Origin: Brasenia schreberi
Lineage: Eukaryota; Streptophyta; Magnoliopsida; Nymphaeales; Cabombaceae
DNA length: 64,000 bases
Assembly: GCA_036023115.1 (NCBI GenBank)
Contig: JAYKKT010000089.1
Location: 9,651,501 to 9,715,500, forward strand
Direction: 5' to 3'
Shown here: one piece after another, positions 35,358-49,715 of the stretch
Layout: every line of letters begins with the position of its first letter
Position numbering within the stretch: the stretch's first letter is position 1
Made by a program: the position numbers and the translations under genes
The notes under the pieces: generated by a model
Told to the model about the DNA's origin: nothing
The model's input: the letters and a program-made list of their open reading frames with translations, nothing else
Database searches by the model: none

Positions 35358-37443
35358 CATTCCCCTTTTGATTAAGATCAACGGATTGGTAACACGTTTT
35401 ATTGTCCATTTATTTATAAACAATACAAAGAAGCTGATTTTTAATTTAATTATCCTATACAGCTTTTCAGGGTAGGGCCAAGAACTCACAAGTGAAGAAT
35501 ACATTATGAACTGTGCGTCATAGTTCACGCTTCAACCAGGGGTGGTGCCAACGCTCCACCTCCTCTCAATCTAGATCCGCTACTGATTCTTCTGCTTTCC
35601 TTTTCTAATTGTTTTTTTCATATCGGCAATTCCTCTCAAAGCCTTTTTTCTCTTACAAAGAGCTTGCATGCACTAAAGGCTTATAATCTTTAGACGTACT
35701 TTGCCAGAAAAGCAAGTTCTCACAAGCTTAGCTTCCGCTGCATTGCTATCCCTTTTCTATGTTTCATATGCTAAATTTCTTGACTGATTTCCATGGTAGG
35801 CTAAGTATGAAGGACCTCGTAGTTTACTGCTATTAATATTTTTTGAAATACGCAGTTGGGAAGGTTTCAGTCTGCTTATCATTAGTCAAGGCCACGATAC
35901 GCATGAAGAATCCCATTTTTTACTGATCTTTTGATTCATGTAATGAGGAGAAACCGTTTTCGACGTATAAATACAAGTTGGCCTGGACGTGATCAGCAAT
36001 ACTTACGTGCACCAACACGTAAAGCTATGTGACTTGCACGCGTTGGGTATAAACCACGAGCTCCTACTCTCAACGCCTTTGCTTGTATCCTCTAACGATG
36101 CGCCATGACACTGCACTGGTTAATCAGAGCTTTGTATCAAGCTGTGGAGAGAAAGAGATTTTGTTAGAGATACAAATCTCCACATTACATCTCCACTTTT
36201 CTGAGTCGGTGGAGATTTGAGTGGATACCGATCACACAAATCCCAAGTTAGTGCGTTGTTTTCATGTCAAACATGTGGCTTCGATTTGACACAATGTATT
36301 TTGGTTATATACACTGACTTGATGAGAGGCCGTTCAATCGGGTCGTAATTGTTACAAGTCGCTAGCAAATGGCTTCATTGAGGAAAGAAGAAAGATAGTG
36401 ACTCTAACAATACCGATACATTGTGTAATGGATTGATCAAAATCGCCACTTCCCAAGTAAGAGTTGACTCGACGTTAATACCATATCTGAATCCCAGCAA
36501 GAAGGAAAACGCAGGCAAGGTCTCTTGAACTGAGTTGTGGCTCTCATGGAACAAGGTCTAAATGACGAAGGTCATCCCAAATCAGAACCTTTGTAGTAAC
36601 TTTGGTGCTCGAGATTAAACTTAATTAGGTAATACCCGTATTGATTCAACAAAGCAACATCTATTGCTTTCGAGGCCTACCAACAAATCTTGCGTCCCTT
36701 ACTACTATGGAAAATGGTAACGGTCGCCACTTTCATTGGGTTTTGGGCAATGAGAATGTCTTAAAGGACGCATAAATTCTCAAGTGCTGCCTTTAGTTTA
36801 TTTCTATCAAATTAATAAGAACAAAAGCTCCCAAAGAGTTTAACGATTGTCTACATAAATATTCGTTTGCCGGAGCTTAAGAGATATTAGCCACCTATTG
36901 GCTTGGCTAGCACACCCGTGCACAACCCCCCTTCTCCACTCCGTAAGAATATAGTAAACAGGTAGCGCAGAGAAAGAGGAAGAAGGAACCAGGCAGGGTT
37001 TGTTTATAGCTTGTTCACCAATTCGAATTTCCGTTTACCATCGGCCAGTTAGCTCATTTGAGTCGAAATGCATATGAATTGCTCCTTCATAATTAAAACT
37101 TCAATTTCAGTATATACTAATTTTTTCGTTGAAAAGCAAAATTCTTCATGTCAAAATGTTAGTTTCGCATATGTTTCTATTGTAAACTTGAAACAAAAAT
37201 TTAACCATTGGTCTGCATGTATACCAACACCTTTACTTTGGTTAAACATATTTCTTGAACACGCATAAACACATAATACTTCACGAAAGAAGTCTATACG
37301 AACCAGTAAATGCTGATAATTTCAGTGTTTATATTCGGTTTGTGAAACGTTATTACGAGCCACCTCGAGCTCCGTTCATGAACGAAAATCAGTACGAGCA
37401 GGAGCTAGACCACTCTCAGCTCTGTTCAATTCCTATCCCAAAC

Positions 37444-37463
37444 GAGAGAGAGAGAGAGAGGGA

Positions 37464-37507
<44 letters not shown>
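37444..37507. repeat. GA microsatellite (copy B)
   Basis: Orthologous position to the GA run at 26323-26419, shorter and interrupted. Confidence 0.95.
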
Positions 37508-37508
<1 letters not shown>

Positions 37509-37604
37509 CACATGAATTAGAACTTAACCGATTGAAAACTGCATGAGGTTGAGCTACACTCGAGTACTTGTCCTCGACCTCGTTGATAATGTAACTCTTT
37601 GAAC

Positions 37605-37749
37605 TGCTTCGCAGTCCTTGATTCGATTCCGCTTAATCTTTTGCATTTACCGTAAGGCACGGCATGCGATCTTCAGACTGGAATAGTTGCGTGAAGAACA
37701 CAATGATCAACACCACCAATAAAGTATTTGTAAAGCTCGCCATGGCCAT
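37605..37749 (-). pseudogene. truncated CLE precursor pseudogene
   Basis: Paralogue of the CLE gene at 26587-26853. Start ATGGCCATGGCG at 37749; the signal peptide is preserved ('FTNTLLVVLIIVFFTQLF'), but the frame stops after 38 residues at 37633-37635 (TAA where copy A has TCA). Shortly beyond, at about 37605, homology jumps across roughly 190 bp of copy A that hold the spacer end, the CLE motif, the stop and the 3' flank. No mature peptide can be made. The TATA-like upstream sequence is kept. Confidence 0.9.
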
Positions 37750-39619
37750 CAATGCTATAATCGAGCAGGATATAGGTCTGGGCTTTTATAGCAATGCCTA
37801 GGTTTGCCATCTCACTCATACAGAGATTAGTTTAAGCAACTTGTTAAATCAATGGTGTACGATATAAAAAGAGGATTCAGTGGAAGACATGATGATGAAG
37901 AGGACTCATGGATACATTCGCCTGTATGTATAAACTAAAGAAGCCACCAGCCATCATCCCTTTGCGTGCCAACTCCATTAGTGATAAATTTCCTCATTTG
38001 CAAGTGATCAACCTAGGACATCTCTCTCTCTACACACACATATTAGAGAGAGAGTTCATGGTTAATCTATTTGGAAAGGTCACTAGGGCATCATATCGGC
38101 CAAAAAAGGCATATGTAAATGATGAGGCATTAATAGTAGGATGAATAAATGTATCTCTGTTATAACATCATAGTGGCTCACGTAAGGTGGCGACCTGTGA
38201 CGTGCGTAAATCTATCTACTTGTCGTGGTCAAACATTCAACCAACCTTTGATGATGGCAAAACCTTTATTCAACAAGAATCATGAAGCCGTTTTGATTTG
38301 GTAGTGTTGGAGTAATTTTGGGTAGAAGCCACGATTTGCACGAACTTCCTTTATATTCTTTTATGTCTTCTATGACGTCTCACTCCTGCAGTCTACTCTA
38401 AACAGCTAACAGGGCCTGTCTATGTGAGCATCTAATCAGAACACATGCTATTCTAAATTATTATTTCTTGTTACTTTGTCATTGGGACGTATACGAATAT
38501 CAAAGCTATTCATTTCTGGAAAAAAGAGAACAAAAGTAGATGCAAAATGGATGAACAAATTTTCAGGAAATAAAGGGTCACTCTTCACATTGCTTAGTTT
38601 ATCTTTGTGAAGATCACGAGACATTTATAATAGAAATTCAATTACTTTAGTTATTTACATGAGGTCCAAAACCTACTAAGGTAGATTCGTATTTAATTTG
38701 TTGATGTGGATAGCATGTTGAAATTGAGAAAATAAGATCAAAGATTATGAATTAAGAATTAAGAATAGAGAACTTTCCTATAATTAATATGGTTAGTGCA
38801 TTTTTTTTTTTAAATGTCAGGGCAAAGAACATAACATTATGCTCACACAGATACACTATTAAATTTTCAAATCCAGTGGGGAAGGATCAGTGACGTAGGA
38901 AAGTATGTCGAGCACCAAAACCCAAGATACTAGGGACGAAGAAAGAAAGAGGGAAGGATGAAGACATGATGCACTGAAAAGTGAAGTTCATCATGTTAAG
39001 GTTTAAATTTTTAGGATGGTGTTACACTGGACTGCGAGACTTTACCTCCATGTCACCAACAATGGATGAGAAGAGTCCTGTAAGGCTGATTCGGATACAA
39101 GGAACAACCAATGCTGCAAACAGAGGTTCAACACAGGCCAAAATGGTTTTCAATTCATTATGGAAGTCATGGAGTGCAAGATTCTATAAATATATTAGAA
39201 ATTTAGGAAAACTTAATAATTAATTTTCCTAGGTAGTTCTTAAGATATTAAGAGGCAATCAAACGAACAACTGGAGAAAATTTACTTCTTATGTCCCGGA
39301 CAACTCTCTTTGAGCAATTAACAAATGCCTTAGAGAAATAAAAGTTACTCGTCTAGCTTTTCAACGACTTAGATCGTAGATCTGCTTGGAACATTGGATG
39401 AAATTATTCATCGTATGATAAAAGCTCCAAATTGTATTCAGGCAGTCTAATAACATCAAATGAATTGGATCGTAGATCTGTTTGGAGTACTAGATTTTCC
39501 CATATCTCCAATCCACCACCTCCCGACGAGATTTTCTTATGCGCAAAGAGTGTCCGAAGGTTGATAAGGAAACATTAAGGATAGATATTGTATGCAAGGG
39601 GGTATAAAGTGGTTCTTCT

Positions 39620-41370
39620 CTCCATCTTCAATCATTTATAAGGTGAGAAGAGAGAAGAACACGCGCAGAGTGGAGCGGTTATTCACTCTGTCGAAACAAC
39701 CCAGCAATCTAGTTAACCAGTATAGAGTAGAATGTTTTGCTTAGTCTTATGCGAGTTTTGTTTAAGTTACCTTTAAAATAATTCATTTTGTAAACAAATG
39801 CATACCCACGACGATGAATACCAGAGTCAGAACTATTGACAGTAATGAAATCCATAATCCAAACTACATTGGCTGCACAAATGATGATAGTGAAAGATGC
39901 GTTTTCTAATTCAAGGATGCAGATTTATTCTATAAACATTTGAAACACCAAATCTAAGAAATACACATTCAATAATTTGCATAGAGGAGCACTTTTCACA
40001 TAAACATATGCTGTTTATTCCAATAATACATTCTGTTTATTCGAATAACACACATTCAATAATTTGCGTAGATATAGAAGAACACTTTTCACATATACAC
40101 ATACTGCTCTTGATTCAAATAGACTGAGCAACCTAGGGCTCTTCAATTCATTGGTGGAAATCACGCACTAATTTTGACGTTCCAGCGCCATGGGATCCGT
40201 ATACATGACATAGATCAATGGCCTTTGATCCCGAAGGTTGCTACCTTCTCCACTGTTACTGGCAGGCTGTGTACAATGCGTTGCTGTTCTACATATATAT
40301 TCCACTTTTTCACCAGTTGTATCTTGCATTCACTAATCTTATTTTTACTTTAACGCTCTTGGTGCTCCCGATTTAAATTACGGAGTGTTACTATTTACAT
40401 TAAGTAATGAGAATTTGAAATCTCAATCCTTCAAATTCTCCGTAAGATTTCCCACTTAAGTAATTCCTGTTTCACCACATAGGTGTAAAAGTAGTAACAT
40501 AAGCCTGCATCAGTTAGGTTTTAAACATTCTCAAACGGGAGAGTTAAAAAGATAAATGTGTTTAGACATAAAGTTGAAACTTAAACCTTGACAATCCTTT
40601 GACATCAATTAGTTCGGTTTGAAAAGATTAATGTGTTTATGCATAAAAATATAAAAGTGAAACCTTGAATCTTTTGGCATCAATTAGTCCGGGTTCCATA
40701 CAGGTTGCAGAAACAGCCCATTTCATCTAATTAATTTGGAATGCTACACAAGGTAGCTTTTACAAATAAAGAAAAGCAGTTCGCTTTATACAACAGAGGC
40801 CTTATAAATAGGTCATCCCACAATGATTGATCTGGTTACATATTTTAAATCAAAATAAACTATTTAACAATAAAACCAACAGTTCAACCCCATAAGCAAA
40901 TCAAGGTCTAAATGGCTCCTAATGGAAAAAAGTAACCATATCGAGATAATCCAAATTTTCTAATCTAAATCACTTGATTTACATTTTAAATCTTAAATAA
41001 AAAGCTATATTAGGAGAATCTCACATTTTAAACCGCATCGAAAACTGAGTTTGAACTTTCCAAAAACAGCAAACACTCTATTTGGATCCCTTTTTGACCT
41101 GCTTTGATTCATCTAACCAGGACTAGATTCAGAAACGTCTTGCTAGTGGACACATGTTACATAGGAAACAAATCATTCGTAGCCTGATCAGACACGATGC
41201 AGTTGACCTGACAATACACAGCACTAGGCTGCCCCCGAACTGCCATCAATTCGATTTTTGCCCAAATCCATCGTCAAGGACCCAAGGCCCTTCCCTGCTC
41301 ACCAGCCTTCCTTTCCCCTTCCGAAACTTCAATAGATGGGGAGCGATATGGCCATAATTAAGACGAGAAA
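39620..41370. other. no gene seen
   Basis: AT-rich, with a short local repetition of 'CACATTCAATAATTTGC' and 'TTCTGTTTATTC' near 39965-40075. The open frame at 41154-41357 has no recognisable homology. Confidence 0.5.
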
Positions 41371-41373
41371 AGA

Positions 41374-41402
41374 ATGTATATGTATATATATATAGATATA
41401 TG

Positions 41403-41452
<50 letters not shown>

Positions 41453-41469
41453 CATATATATATACATAT

Positions 41470-41528
<59 letters not shown>

Positions 41529-41529
41529 C

Positions 41530-41562
<33 letters not shown>
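41374..41562. repeat. TA/TATG low-complexity block
   Basis: About 190 bp of TA units with interspersed TATG and TACA, able to fold on itself. All open frames (YIYIYI) are artefacts. Confidence 0.97.
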
Positions 41563-42135
41563 AGCATTTTGTTAGACATCTTGGTTGAATCAGTCTTCTT
41601 TTTCGTGTGAGAAAGGTGCTTTGTCTTTTTGAGAATCAGCTTTGCATTTATATAAATATTTAGTGTTTGGGTTGATTAACTCAGATTCTTTGATTTCATG
41701 GTTTCTTATGTTGCATTTTTATTTCTTTTGCAGGAACACATTGTCTGCTTAGAGATCCATGTAATTACAGTCATTTGATTATATGCAAATGTTATTCGGT
41801 CAAATCTATTAGGGTTTTCTTGTGACGGTTACGTATATATATGTATATATATATATGTATAAGCATTTTGTTAGACATCTTGGTTGAATCAGTCTTCTTT
41901 TTCGTGTGAGAAAGGTGCTTTGTCTTTTTGAGAATCAGCTTTGCATTTATATAAATATTTAGTGTTTGGGTTGATTAACTCAGATTCTTTGATTTCATGG
42001 TTTCTTATGTTGCATTTTTATTTCTTTTGCAGGAACACATTGTCTGCTCAGAGATCCATGTAATTACAGTCATTTGATTATATGCAAATGTTATTCGGTC
42101 AAATCTATTAGGGTTTTCTTGTGACGGTTACGTAT
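41562..42135 (+). repeat. near-identical 299-bp tandem duplication
   Basis: The unit starting AAGCATTTTGTTAGACATC at 41562 recurs at 41861. Over about 275 bp I see one substitution (TGCTTAGAG versus TGCTCAGAG). The copies are separated by a short TATATATG spacer similar to the TA block on the left. No conserved open frame. Confidence 0.95.
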
Positions 42136-45100
42136 ATCTTTTCTAGTTTCATGTAGGTTAAGGTTCCTTTGAAAATCAGATGAGCGTTTCTCTCTCTTTG
42201 TATCTGTCTCTGAATTCTAGGAGTATATCTTGAGGGTCTCGCTAGGATATATTTGGACTTCACTGATCTGCTTGATATGCATGACATTTGGCTTCTTCTT
42301 CTTTTTGTAAATCTTGTGCCATCTATGACAGTTTGCATTCTGCGATTCTTAGGCAGATCCATTGGCCTGCATGATATTAATGACCTCTTGAGTTTTAATG
42401 AGTAAAGCAAGCTATTCTTGTCTTATTTTGAATAAGCAACTGAGGTTCCTCTTATTCTATTATTTTTATTTAATGATGCTGTAATTAGGTGAATATATTA
42501 GACCATGCTGCCCTCAAAAGTGGCTCTATTTCATTCTACAACATTCAAAAGCAAGAGTTTGTTGTCTCGTGTTAATCTCCAACTCGAATAGGAGCGGCAA
42601 CAGTGTTAGTTTTCAACAATTTGATGTAAATATACACTTTATTTTGTGCTTACATTATAATAGTTAATGAAATGGATGGTTTGACCATGTGCGCAAGTGC
42701 TTATTTAAAGATGAGAGGGACGAAAAGTTGTCCTTGCAGCATTGGCATGAAGCTTAAGTTCATAGGCTCCTAGTTCTTTCACAGTTGTTTTAAGTCAAGC
42801 CAATTGTTGGTTGAAACAAGTTTTCTATGGGGATCTGTTGTTCATGTGGATTGATCGAGGATCGTCAAGGGCTAAGTAATTTGCATCTGGATAGAATTTT
42901 TTGCATCCAAAGGCACAACGTAATGGGGTTGAAATATCAAAATGTGTATGTAGACTTTCGTATTTTGACTTATAAAGACCACCTTTAATTAAGCCATATT
43001 TGAACTATTCAAATGTCCTCTCCCAGCAATCCGGTCTGTCAGATTAAAAGTGTATCTTGTTTTATGAAGGCGGTTCTGAGGCTCGATAGTGGCTGGCGTC
43101 GGTGAAGCGGTGTGGGATCCTTGCTACGATTTCTAGCTGCAATGGCCGATAAAGATGGAGAGGTTGGGTTGAGGAGGGAGTCACGGTGGTGAGAAAGTTT
43201 GGGGACGGTGGCGATGGAGTGATAGGGCAGGCTGCGAGTTGGGTTAATGGTGACAGGGGGTGTTGTTTGCAGCATGATCGCTCTTTGCTCTTTCATTTCT
43301 AAATCACGGGTTGCAGGTTGCAACATGTGATTCTTGATGTTCTGTTCCTTCACTTCCTTCTTCATTTTTCCCTGCCTTTTTCCTTTAAGTCTGACTTGCT
43401 ACTCTTTGTCCAGTATAGGAATTGTCTTGCAGAGAGGTTTCTTAAGGCTGATAGAAGAGGCTGGAAGTTCTTTTCTATTCCAGCTAAAGAAGGATCCTCC
43501 TTTGGGTTTGTGTTGGGAGACGACTACTGAACGTCTCTTGTCTGTCTTTGTTTCTTTTGTCGTGTATGATGTCATTGAAACCTGTGCATTCAATGTACTA
43601 CTTTTTTTTATTTACTGTCATTATAGACTTGTTTTTCCATGTATCGATGATGACCATTATCTGGAGGAGTCTGGTCAAACTTGGATTGGATGTATGTCTG
43701 AAATGGATGTATTCTTGTGGACCCGTTGTTGTCGTTGTAGACTCTTTCTTTTTTTATTTTCTTTGTATTCTTTAATGTGCTTTTGAAATGGATGTTTTCC
43801 TTTATCTCTTTGTGGGCTCAAATAGATCTTGACTTGTGATTAAGCTTGTATTTTTAAGGTGTTTGCAAGAATGAACAAAAGAGAAATTAAAAATCCATGA
43901 AACAAATCACAGAGAGAGAGTTTAGAAGCACCAAGGTGATCGTGACCACAGGCCAAGGGCTCATGATGCCAGTCAGATCCTCTTCTCCTAAGTTCACGGT
44001 CCCATTCCTCACCCAAAACCTGCAAGATCATTACAAATCAAGTACCTTTGTTGGCAACATAGTTTAAGACTTGGATCTAGCTGCTGAAGATTGAAAAAAC
44101 TTAGTTGTCTTGCATATCTTGTGTACCATTAACAATTTAACAATATTCTTGTATTTTCGATAGGTACGTGCACAGTACATAGCAAAGCTTGTAACCATAA
44201 GACAGCTAGTTCAAACTAACACAATTTCATTCTGGCGAGAGCTGTTGCTAGAGTTGTCAAACCCTAACACGATCAAGTAGTAGATAGGTAAGATTCTTGT
44301 TTAAATCAACCCACTATTTATGTGCACTCACCATTTGGTGACAAATAAAGGATGACCAAGTGCTGGGCTATACCAAGTCCTGTTAATGCATGTACTTCAT
44401 TAATCAGATACTATATTCATCTCAGTAACCTTGTCTCCAATTATAAATATGAACTTACTTCATTTCGGAAGACTTTGGAGGTTTTCCGTGGGAATTGGGC
44501 ACTCTTGCTTTATCAGTTTACTTTCGTATCGGCTTGCTCTTTGAAGTTGTGTCCTCATTTATCCAACTGCTAACGTATACCTGGGGCACGTTTGACTGGC
44601 ATTATTTTGGGTATCGTCCAATCTTTAAGAAAATGATTTTATTTACGTTGAAAGTTTCACATTATTTTGGGTATCGTCCAATCTTTAGATCAACGGCATC
44701 TATAGGCCGAAAAATGTAGAGTTAAGAACCCTCATCAAAAGAAATGGTGTACCGAGTCTTGGATGCAGCTAATAGCTTTTGGTGGATGCATGAGATCATT
44801 TCGTTGAAAACCCTTTAAGTTCTAGAATGGCAATTGTTGACACGGCACAAAAATTCTACCAACAGATCATGAAATACGCATTTATGTCTGCAAGAAGTGC
44901 TCAAAAGAGTCGGGTAGCATTCAGATTGACCTGCTTTGGCACAAAGAGTAGAATCACAATAATACCGACACGACCACTAGGTTTTCGTGCCTGTTATATC
45001 TCCATCTAGAGTAGTTTAGCTATTTATGACGCACACGAAATCAAATCACAAAAACACGACCATGTTTTTCATCTCCTATATTTCCTAACTGGGAATAGAA

Positions 45101-46580
45101 CCTGCGGCACCAATGAACTCAACTTACAACCTTTATTAAGTGGCAATGACACTGCGTTTGTATGCCTTGCTCCGTGGCCATCAGGGTTTCATTTTTTAAC
45201 TTCCACAAAAGTAATTTTTAACGCAGGATAAACACCTAATGCGGTTAACAAGGTTGCAGAGAACGATGACAGAGGCGTGAAGGATGCCTATTAGATGACC
45301 TTTCAATGAATTGTTCTCTCATTTAATGTTTCTATCAACTCTGATATCTCCTTCTTGTACATATAAACAGTTTCGTTTGATGTGTATTGCCAAGAACAAT
45401 GCTATATTTTGCTCTATAGCACAACAGTACTAGGGGTCCGAAGCTCACAGAGTAACAAAGTGAAAGGGGACAGACGAACTAGCGAGAAAACATTTTATTC
45501 TAGTTTTAAGACTGAATTTTATTTGCTTCGTGCGAGGGAACGGCAAGGGATTGACCACACGTTAAGCAATTACAGATTTGCCATGAGAATGCGACCGAAT
45601 AGTTTCGTTGCTGATTGGTTGGCATTCCCTTGCGAATGCAGCTAGTAGGGGATGCGAAACGTAAATACAGTTCATCAGTAATCTTAATAGTGTCAAGCAA
45701 GCTATGGAACTTTTCTAGAGTATTGTTATTCTGTATGAATGTAACAAAATTGATTATGATTCCATGACATCTAACAACATAATTGATTATTCAAGTTCTT
45801 TTTGTGTTCCATGATTTTTTGTTTCATTCTTATTGATCCTCGGCAGCAACCTTGTTTCTAATTTGTTGTCTACTGAATTTGTATGAAGGGTTACTGATGT
45901 ACTTACTCACTGTTCACTATAAAAAAACAATGAACGTGGCCCAAAATTATTTTTATAGATGAATGCAGTTTGGTTTTAGTTGGTTCTGGGTTTCATGTGC
46001 ACCGATAGCTCTTCCAAGACTTGCTGGTTTTAAGACGTACGCACACTTTGAAAAAGTGCTGGGAGGACCAAAGTTGAATATCGTCGAAAATAAGCGAGAA
46101 GGAAACAGTACAACGAAAAGAACGACGAAGCTTTAACGAATATTAAGTCCTACAAAAAAAAGTTTCAATGAATGTGGAAAAAGAAAGATACCAAACAAAA
46201 CTAATGTAGTTAGGTGGCGGGCTTCTTGGTCAAATTTAACTACCGCAGAAAGGTAGCACCTCGTTTTCCCAAAGGACAAGTTAATTAAAGGAAAAGTCTA
46301 CACGGAAAGTACTATCATAAATTAGACTTTAAATCTGGTACATGTTAGGCTTCCTTAAAAATTATCAATTCTTCTCCTTTCTCTCTTGTGAATGCACATC
46401 TTATCGCATACTTACGGCATTGTTCTTGATATTTTCCGGCTACATTTTGCAGCTTTCAACAATCATCCAATATAAGAAAACAGTTGAACCCAAGAAAGAA
46501 ATGAGAATAAAATATATTTTATTTGATGTTAGGTTATTTACAATTCTGCCCATGTAAAGGATCACTCTTGATCACTGATT
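42136..46580. other. no convincing gene; short local repeat
   Basis: Several modest open frames (42108-42410 minus, 43039-43365 minus, 43334-43786 plus, 43840-44031 minus) lack recognisable domains. The piece ending 'FFSIPAKEGSSFGFVLGDDY' (to 43530) and the minus-strand piece 'EEWDRELRRRGSDWHHEP' (about 43965-44018) look protein-like but have no supported exon context. A 30-bp segment CATTATTTTGGGTATCGTCC... repeats at 44600 and 44660. Confidence 0.4.
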
Positions 46581-49500
46581 CCAAGCCCGAATAAAGCAAT
46601 AGTGTTGTGTTAGGCTTCCGACAGCTAGTGTAAAACTTTATTGGATGTTTATATCATAGATTATATAAATTATGAGCATTACGTTGGGGCGTTCCCTCTT
46701 AGTGATGCGCTGCATAGCTCGAATAGAGTGAAAAGTAAGCAAGGACCTCTACATTTTCATTCGGATATAGTGAATCAATTGTAGAGAGGGTTCCCATATC
46801 ATAGATGGGCGTAGCTAAAAAAGTTAGTCCTGATATATTGTTGCTCAAATGTAGTAAATAGATTGTAGAGAAGATCTCTGCATTTCAGAATGGATGGATG
46901 CGGGGGTAAAGAAGCTAGTCTTAGATAATAAGATTCATATTGGTTCTTACAATATCGGAACATTGTTCGGTAAGCTAATAGAGGTAGTAGATACTATGAT
47001 TCAAAGAAAGATTCATATCCTATGTTTACAAGAAACAAAGTGGCTTGAAGAAAAGGAAAAGGATATTAAAGATATAAGTTTTAAATGATGGTATTCAGGA
47101 AGGAAAAATGTTCAAAACGGAGTTCGTATTATCATAAATAAAGATTTAAAGGATAATATAGTAGACATACAATGATATGGTGACTCAATCATGACATTGA
47201 ATATGTCTACTATATTCTCCTATAATATAGTATAAAGATGGCTTTTGGGGAGGAGTTAGATAAGGTGATTCAAAGAATTTCATGAAGGGAGATGATTGTA
47301 TAGGAGAAAAATTAAATTGATATATTGGTAAAGAGGCATTAGGATATCAAGGTATTCATGAAAACTTTAGTTTTAGAGATATAAATGAGGAAGGTGAGGA
47401 GATTTTAAATTTTGCTATAGCATTTGATCTCTTTATATTCAATACAACCTTCAAAAAATGAGATGAACATTAAATTACTTATAAGAGTAACTTATCACAA
47501 AAATAAATTGATTATTTTGTTTGTACGAAAAAATATAGATCTTATTGTAAAGATTGCAAAGTAATTTCAAGAGAAAGTTTAACCACCCAACATCGACTTT
47601 TAGTTATAAATTTAGAGGCAAAAAAGTGGATAAATAAGAAAAGAGTACATCAAGCTATTCAGACTAAATGGTAGAACCTCAAAAGCGAGAAAGAAGGTAT
47701 ATTTAAGTAGAAAGTCCTTCAAGGAGATGCTTAAAATTATATTGGTACACCTTGTGATATATGGAACAATATAGCTATACATATTGGGAAGTGACTAAAG
47801 ATGTGTTAAGTGAATTTAAGGAAGGTGTACTAGTATAGAAAGAAGCTTGGTGGTGGAGTGAAGTGGTGCAAAATAAAATCAAGGCAAAGAGGGTATGTTA
47901 CAAATTATATTGTGCTAAAAAGACTAGTGAAACTTTAGAGGCTTATAAAAAAAGAAAAAAAGGTCATCAGTGAAGCAAAAGCTAAAATTTTGAAGGATTT
48001 ATCTAAAAAAATCAACTCAAAAAAGGGTGGAAGAGATGTTTTTAGGATATCTATGGCTAGAGATAAAAAACTAAGGATCTTAATTTTGTTAGATGCATTA
48101 AAGATGAGGTTGAAAAAATTCTATTGGCAAATGATGATATAAAAAATAAATGAAAAACTATTTTTATAAGATTTTTAATGAAAATAAAGATGTTAGTATT
48201 AGATTAGATGAGTTAGCCAAATTATAAAAGTATATAAACCACAATTTCTTCTGATGTATTTCAAAGAATAAAGTCAAAGAGGCTCTTAAACATATGAAGG
48301 GTGATAAATTGGTAGGATCAAACAATATTCTTATAAAAGTTTGAAAAATCATACGAGAGACAGGGATCACTTGTCTAATAAGACTATTTAATGAAACATG
48401 AAGAAACCAAAAGATGTCCAAGCAACAGATAGTGAGTACACTTATACCCCTATACAAGAACAAGAGAGACATTCAAAATAGTGTAAATTATCAAGGTATC
48501 AAGTTAATGAGTCATATTATTAAATTATGGAAAAGAATTATCAAATATAGGTTAAGATAAATATCGAGTACAATAGATAACCAATTTTAATTAATGTCAG
48601 ACATATCTACCGTTGAAGTGATTCACCTTTTGAGATATTGTATGAAATATTTTAGAGCAAGAAAGAAAAACCTTTACATGATATTTATTGATCTAGAAAA
48701 AGCTTACGATAGGGTACCATGGAATGCTCTTTGGAGAATCTTGGAAAAAAGAGGTATCCCATTGACATAAATAAACCTTATAAGAAACATGTACGATGGC
48801 GCAAAAGCACATGTGGGGACTCATGAAGAAATGACAAACTTCTTTGAAGTTAATATTGAGTTATATCAATGATCAACTTTAAGTTCATACTTATTTATAG
48901 TGGTGATTGATGAGTTAACAAAACATATTCAAGATGAAATGCCTTGTTGTATGTTATTTACAGATGACATTATGTTAGTGGAAGAATCTAAGGAAAAAGT
49001 TAATAGAAAATTAGAACTATGGAGAGAAACATTAGAAAGTAGACTTTCGACTTAGTAGAATAAAGACAGAATATATGGAATGTAAGTTTGATCATTTGGT
49101 TACTTTAGAGGAATAGAAACTAAAATTGTCACACATTGCATCCCAAAAGAAAAGTTTTAAATACCTACGATCAATTGTTTAGAGTGATGGAAGAATTGAT
49201 AGAGATGTTATGCATAAAATAATATAGATTAGTTAAAATGGAGAGAAGCATAAGGTATTTTTTGGATAAGAAGATATCATTAAAGTTAAAAGGTAAATAT
49301 TATAAAACAACAATTAGACCTGCAATGAGTGATTGACAGTTAATCATCAACATGTACAAAAGATGTCTTTAACAGAAATGAAGATGTTGAGATAGATGAG
49401 TGGTCATACAAGGAAAGACAGTATACATAATGTGGTTATTAGAAACAAATTAGGAGTGACCAATAGAGAATAAAATGAGAGAATATCGTTTAAGATGGTT

Positions 49501-49715
49501 TGGACGTATAGAAAGAAGATAAAAAGAAGTACTTATAAGAAGGTATGAAAAAATAGATTTTGAAAGTATTAAAAGAGGCAGAGAATGACCACAAAAGTAT
49601 TGAAAATAAACAATGAAGAATTATCTAACTTATTATGAGTTAAGTGCCAACATGTCATATGATAAGGCTATGTGGAAATAAAGAATCCATGTAGCCGATC
49701 CTATCTAGAATGGGT
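46581..49715 (+). mobile_element. second nearly full-length RTE LINE (heavily decayed)
   Basis: Plus-strand copy collinear with 29708-32936: 5' leader ('GTTAGGCTTCCGACAGC'), endonuclease ('HILCLQETKW' in the piece 46894-47088), RT ('[13 protein letters not shown]' near 48690), polymerase box F-T-D-D near 48960, C-terminal domain and 3' end ('GTAGCCGATCC'). It has many stops and indels and no TTG tail. Some codons are better kept than in the other copy, for example CGA in 'QHRLLV'. Confidence 0.9.

Larger units (their letters stand above)
35148..39615. repeat. segmental duplication, copy B (with dead CLE copy)
   Basis: Diverged copy of 23785-28975, shorter by about 0.7 kb because of several deletions or absent insertions. 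It includes a 48-bp TA microsatellite (35309-35356) with no counterpart in copy A. No intact gene. Confidence 0.9.

Noticed and set aside
41246..41610. Open frames rich in Tyr-Ile repeats on both strands
   Set aside because: Pure translation of the TA microsatellite; the same applies at 35281-35528 and 59746-60077.
43334..43786. 150-codon open frame as a gene
   Set aside because: Hydrophobic low-information sequence with no domain, start context or exon structure; a nested frame to 43530 looks slightly more protein-like but is unsupported.
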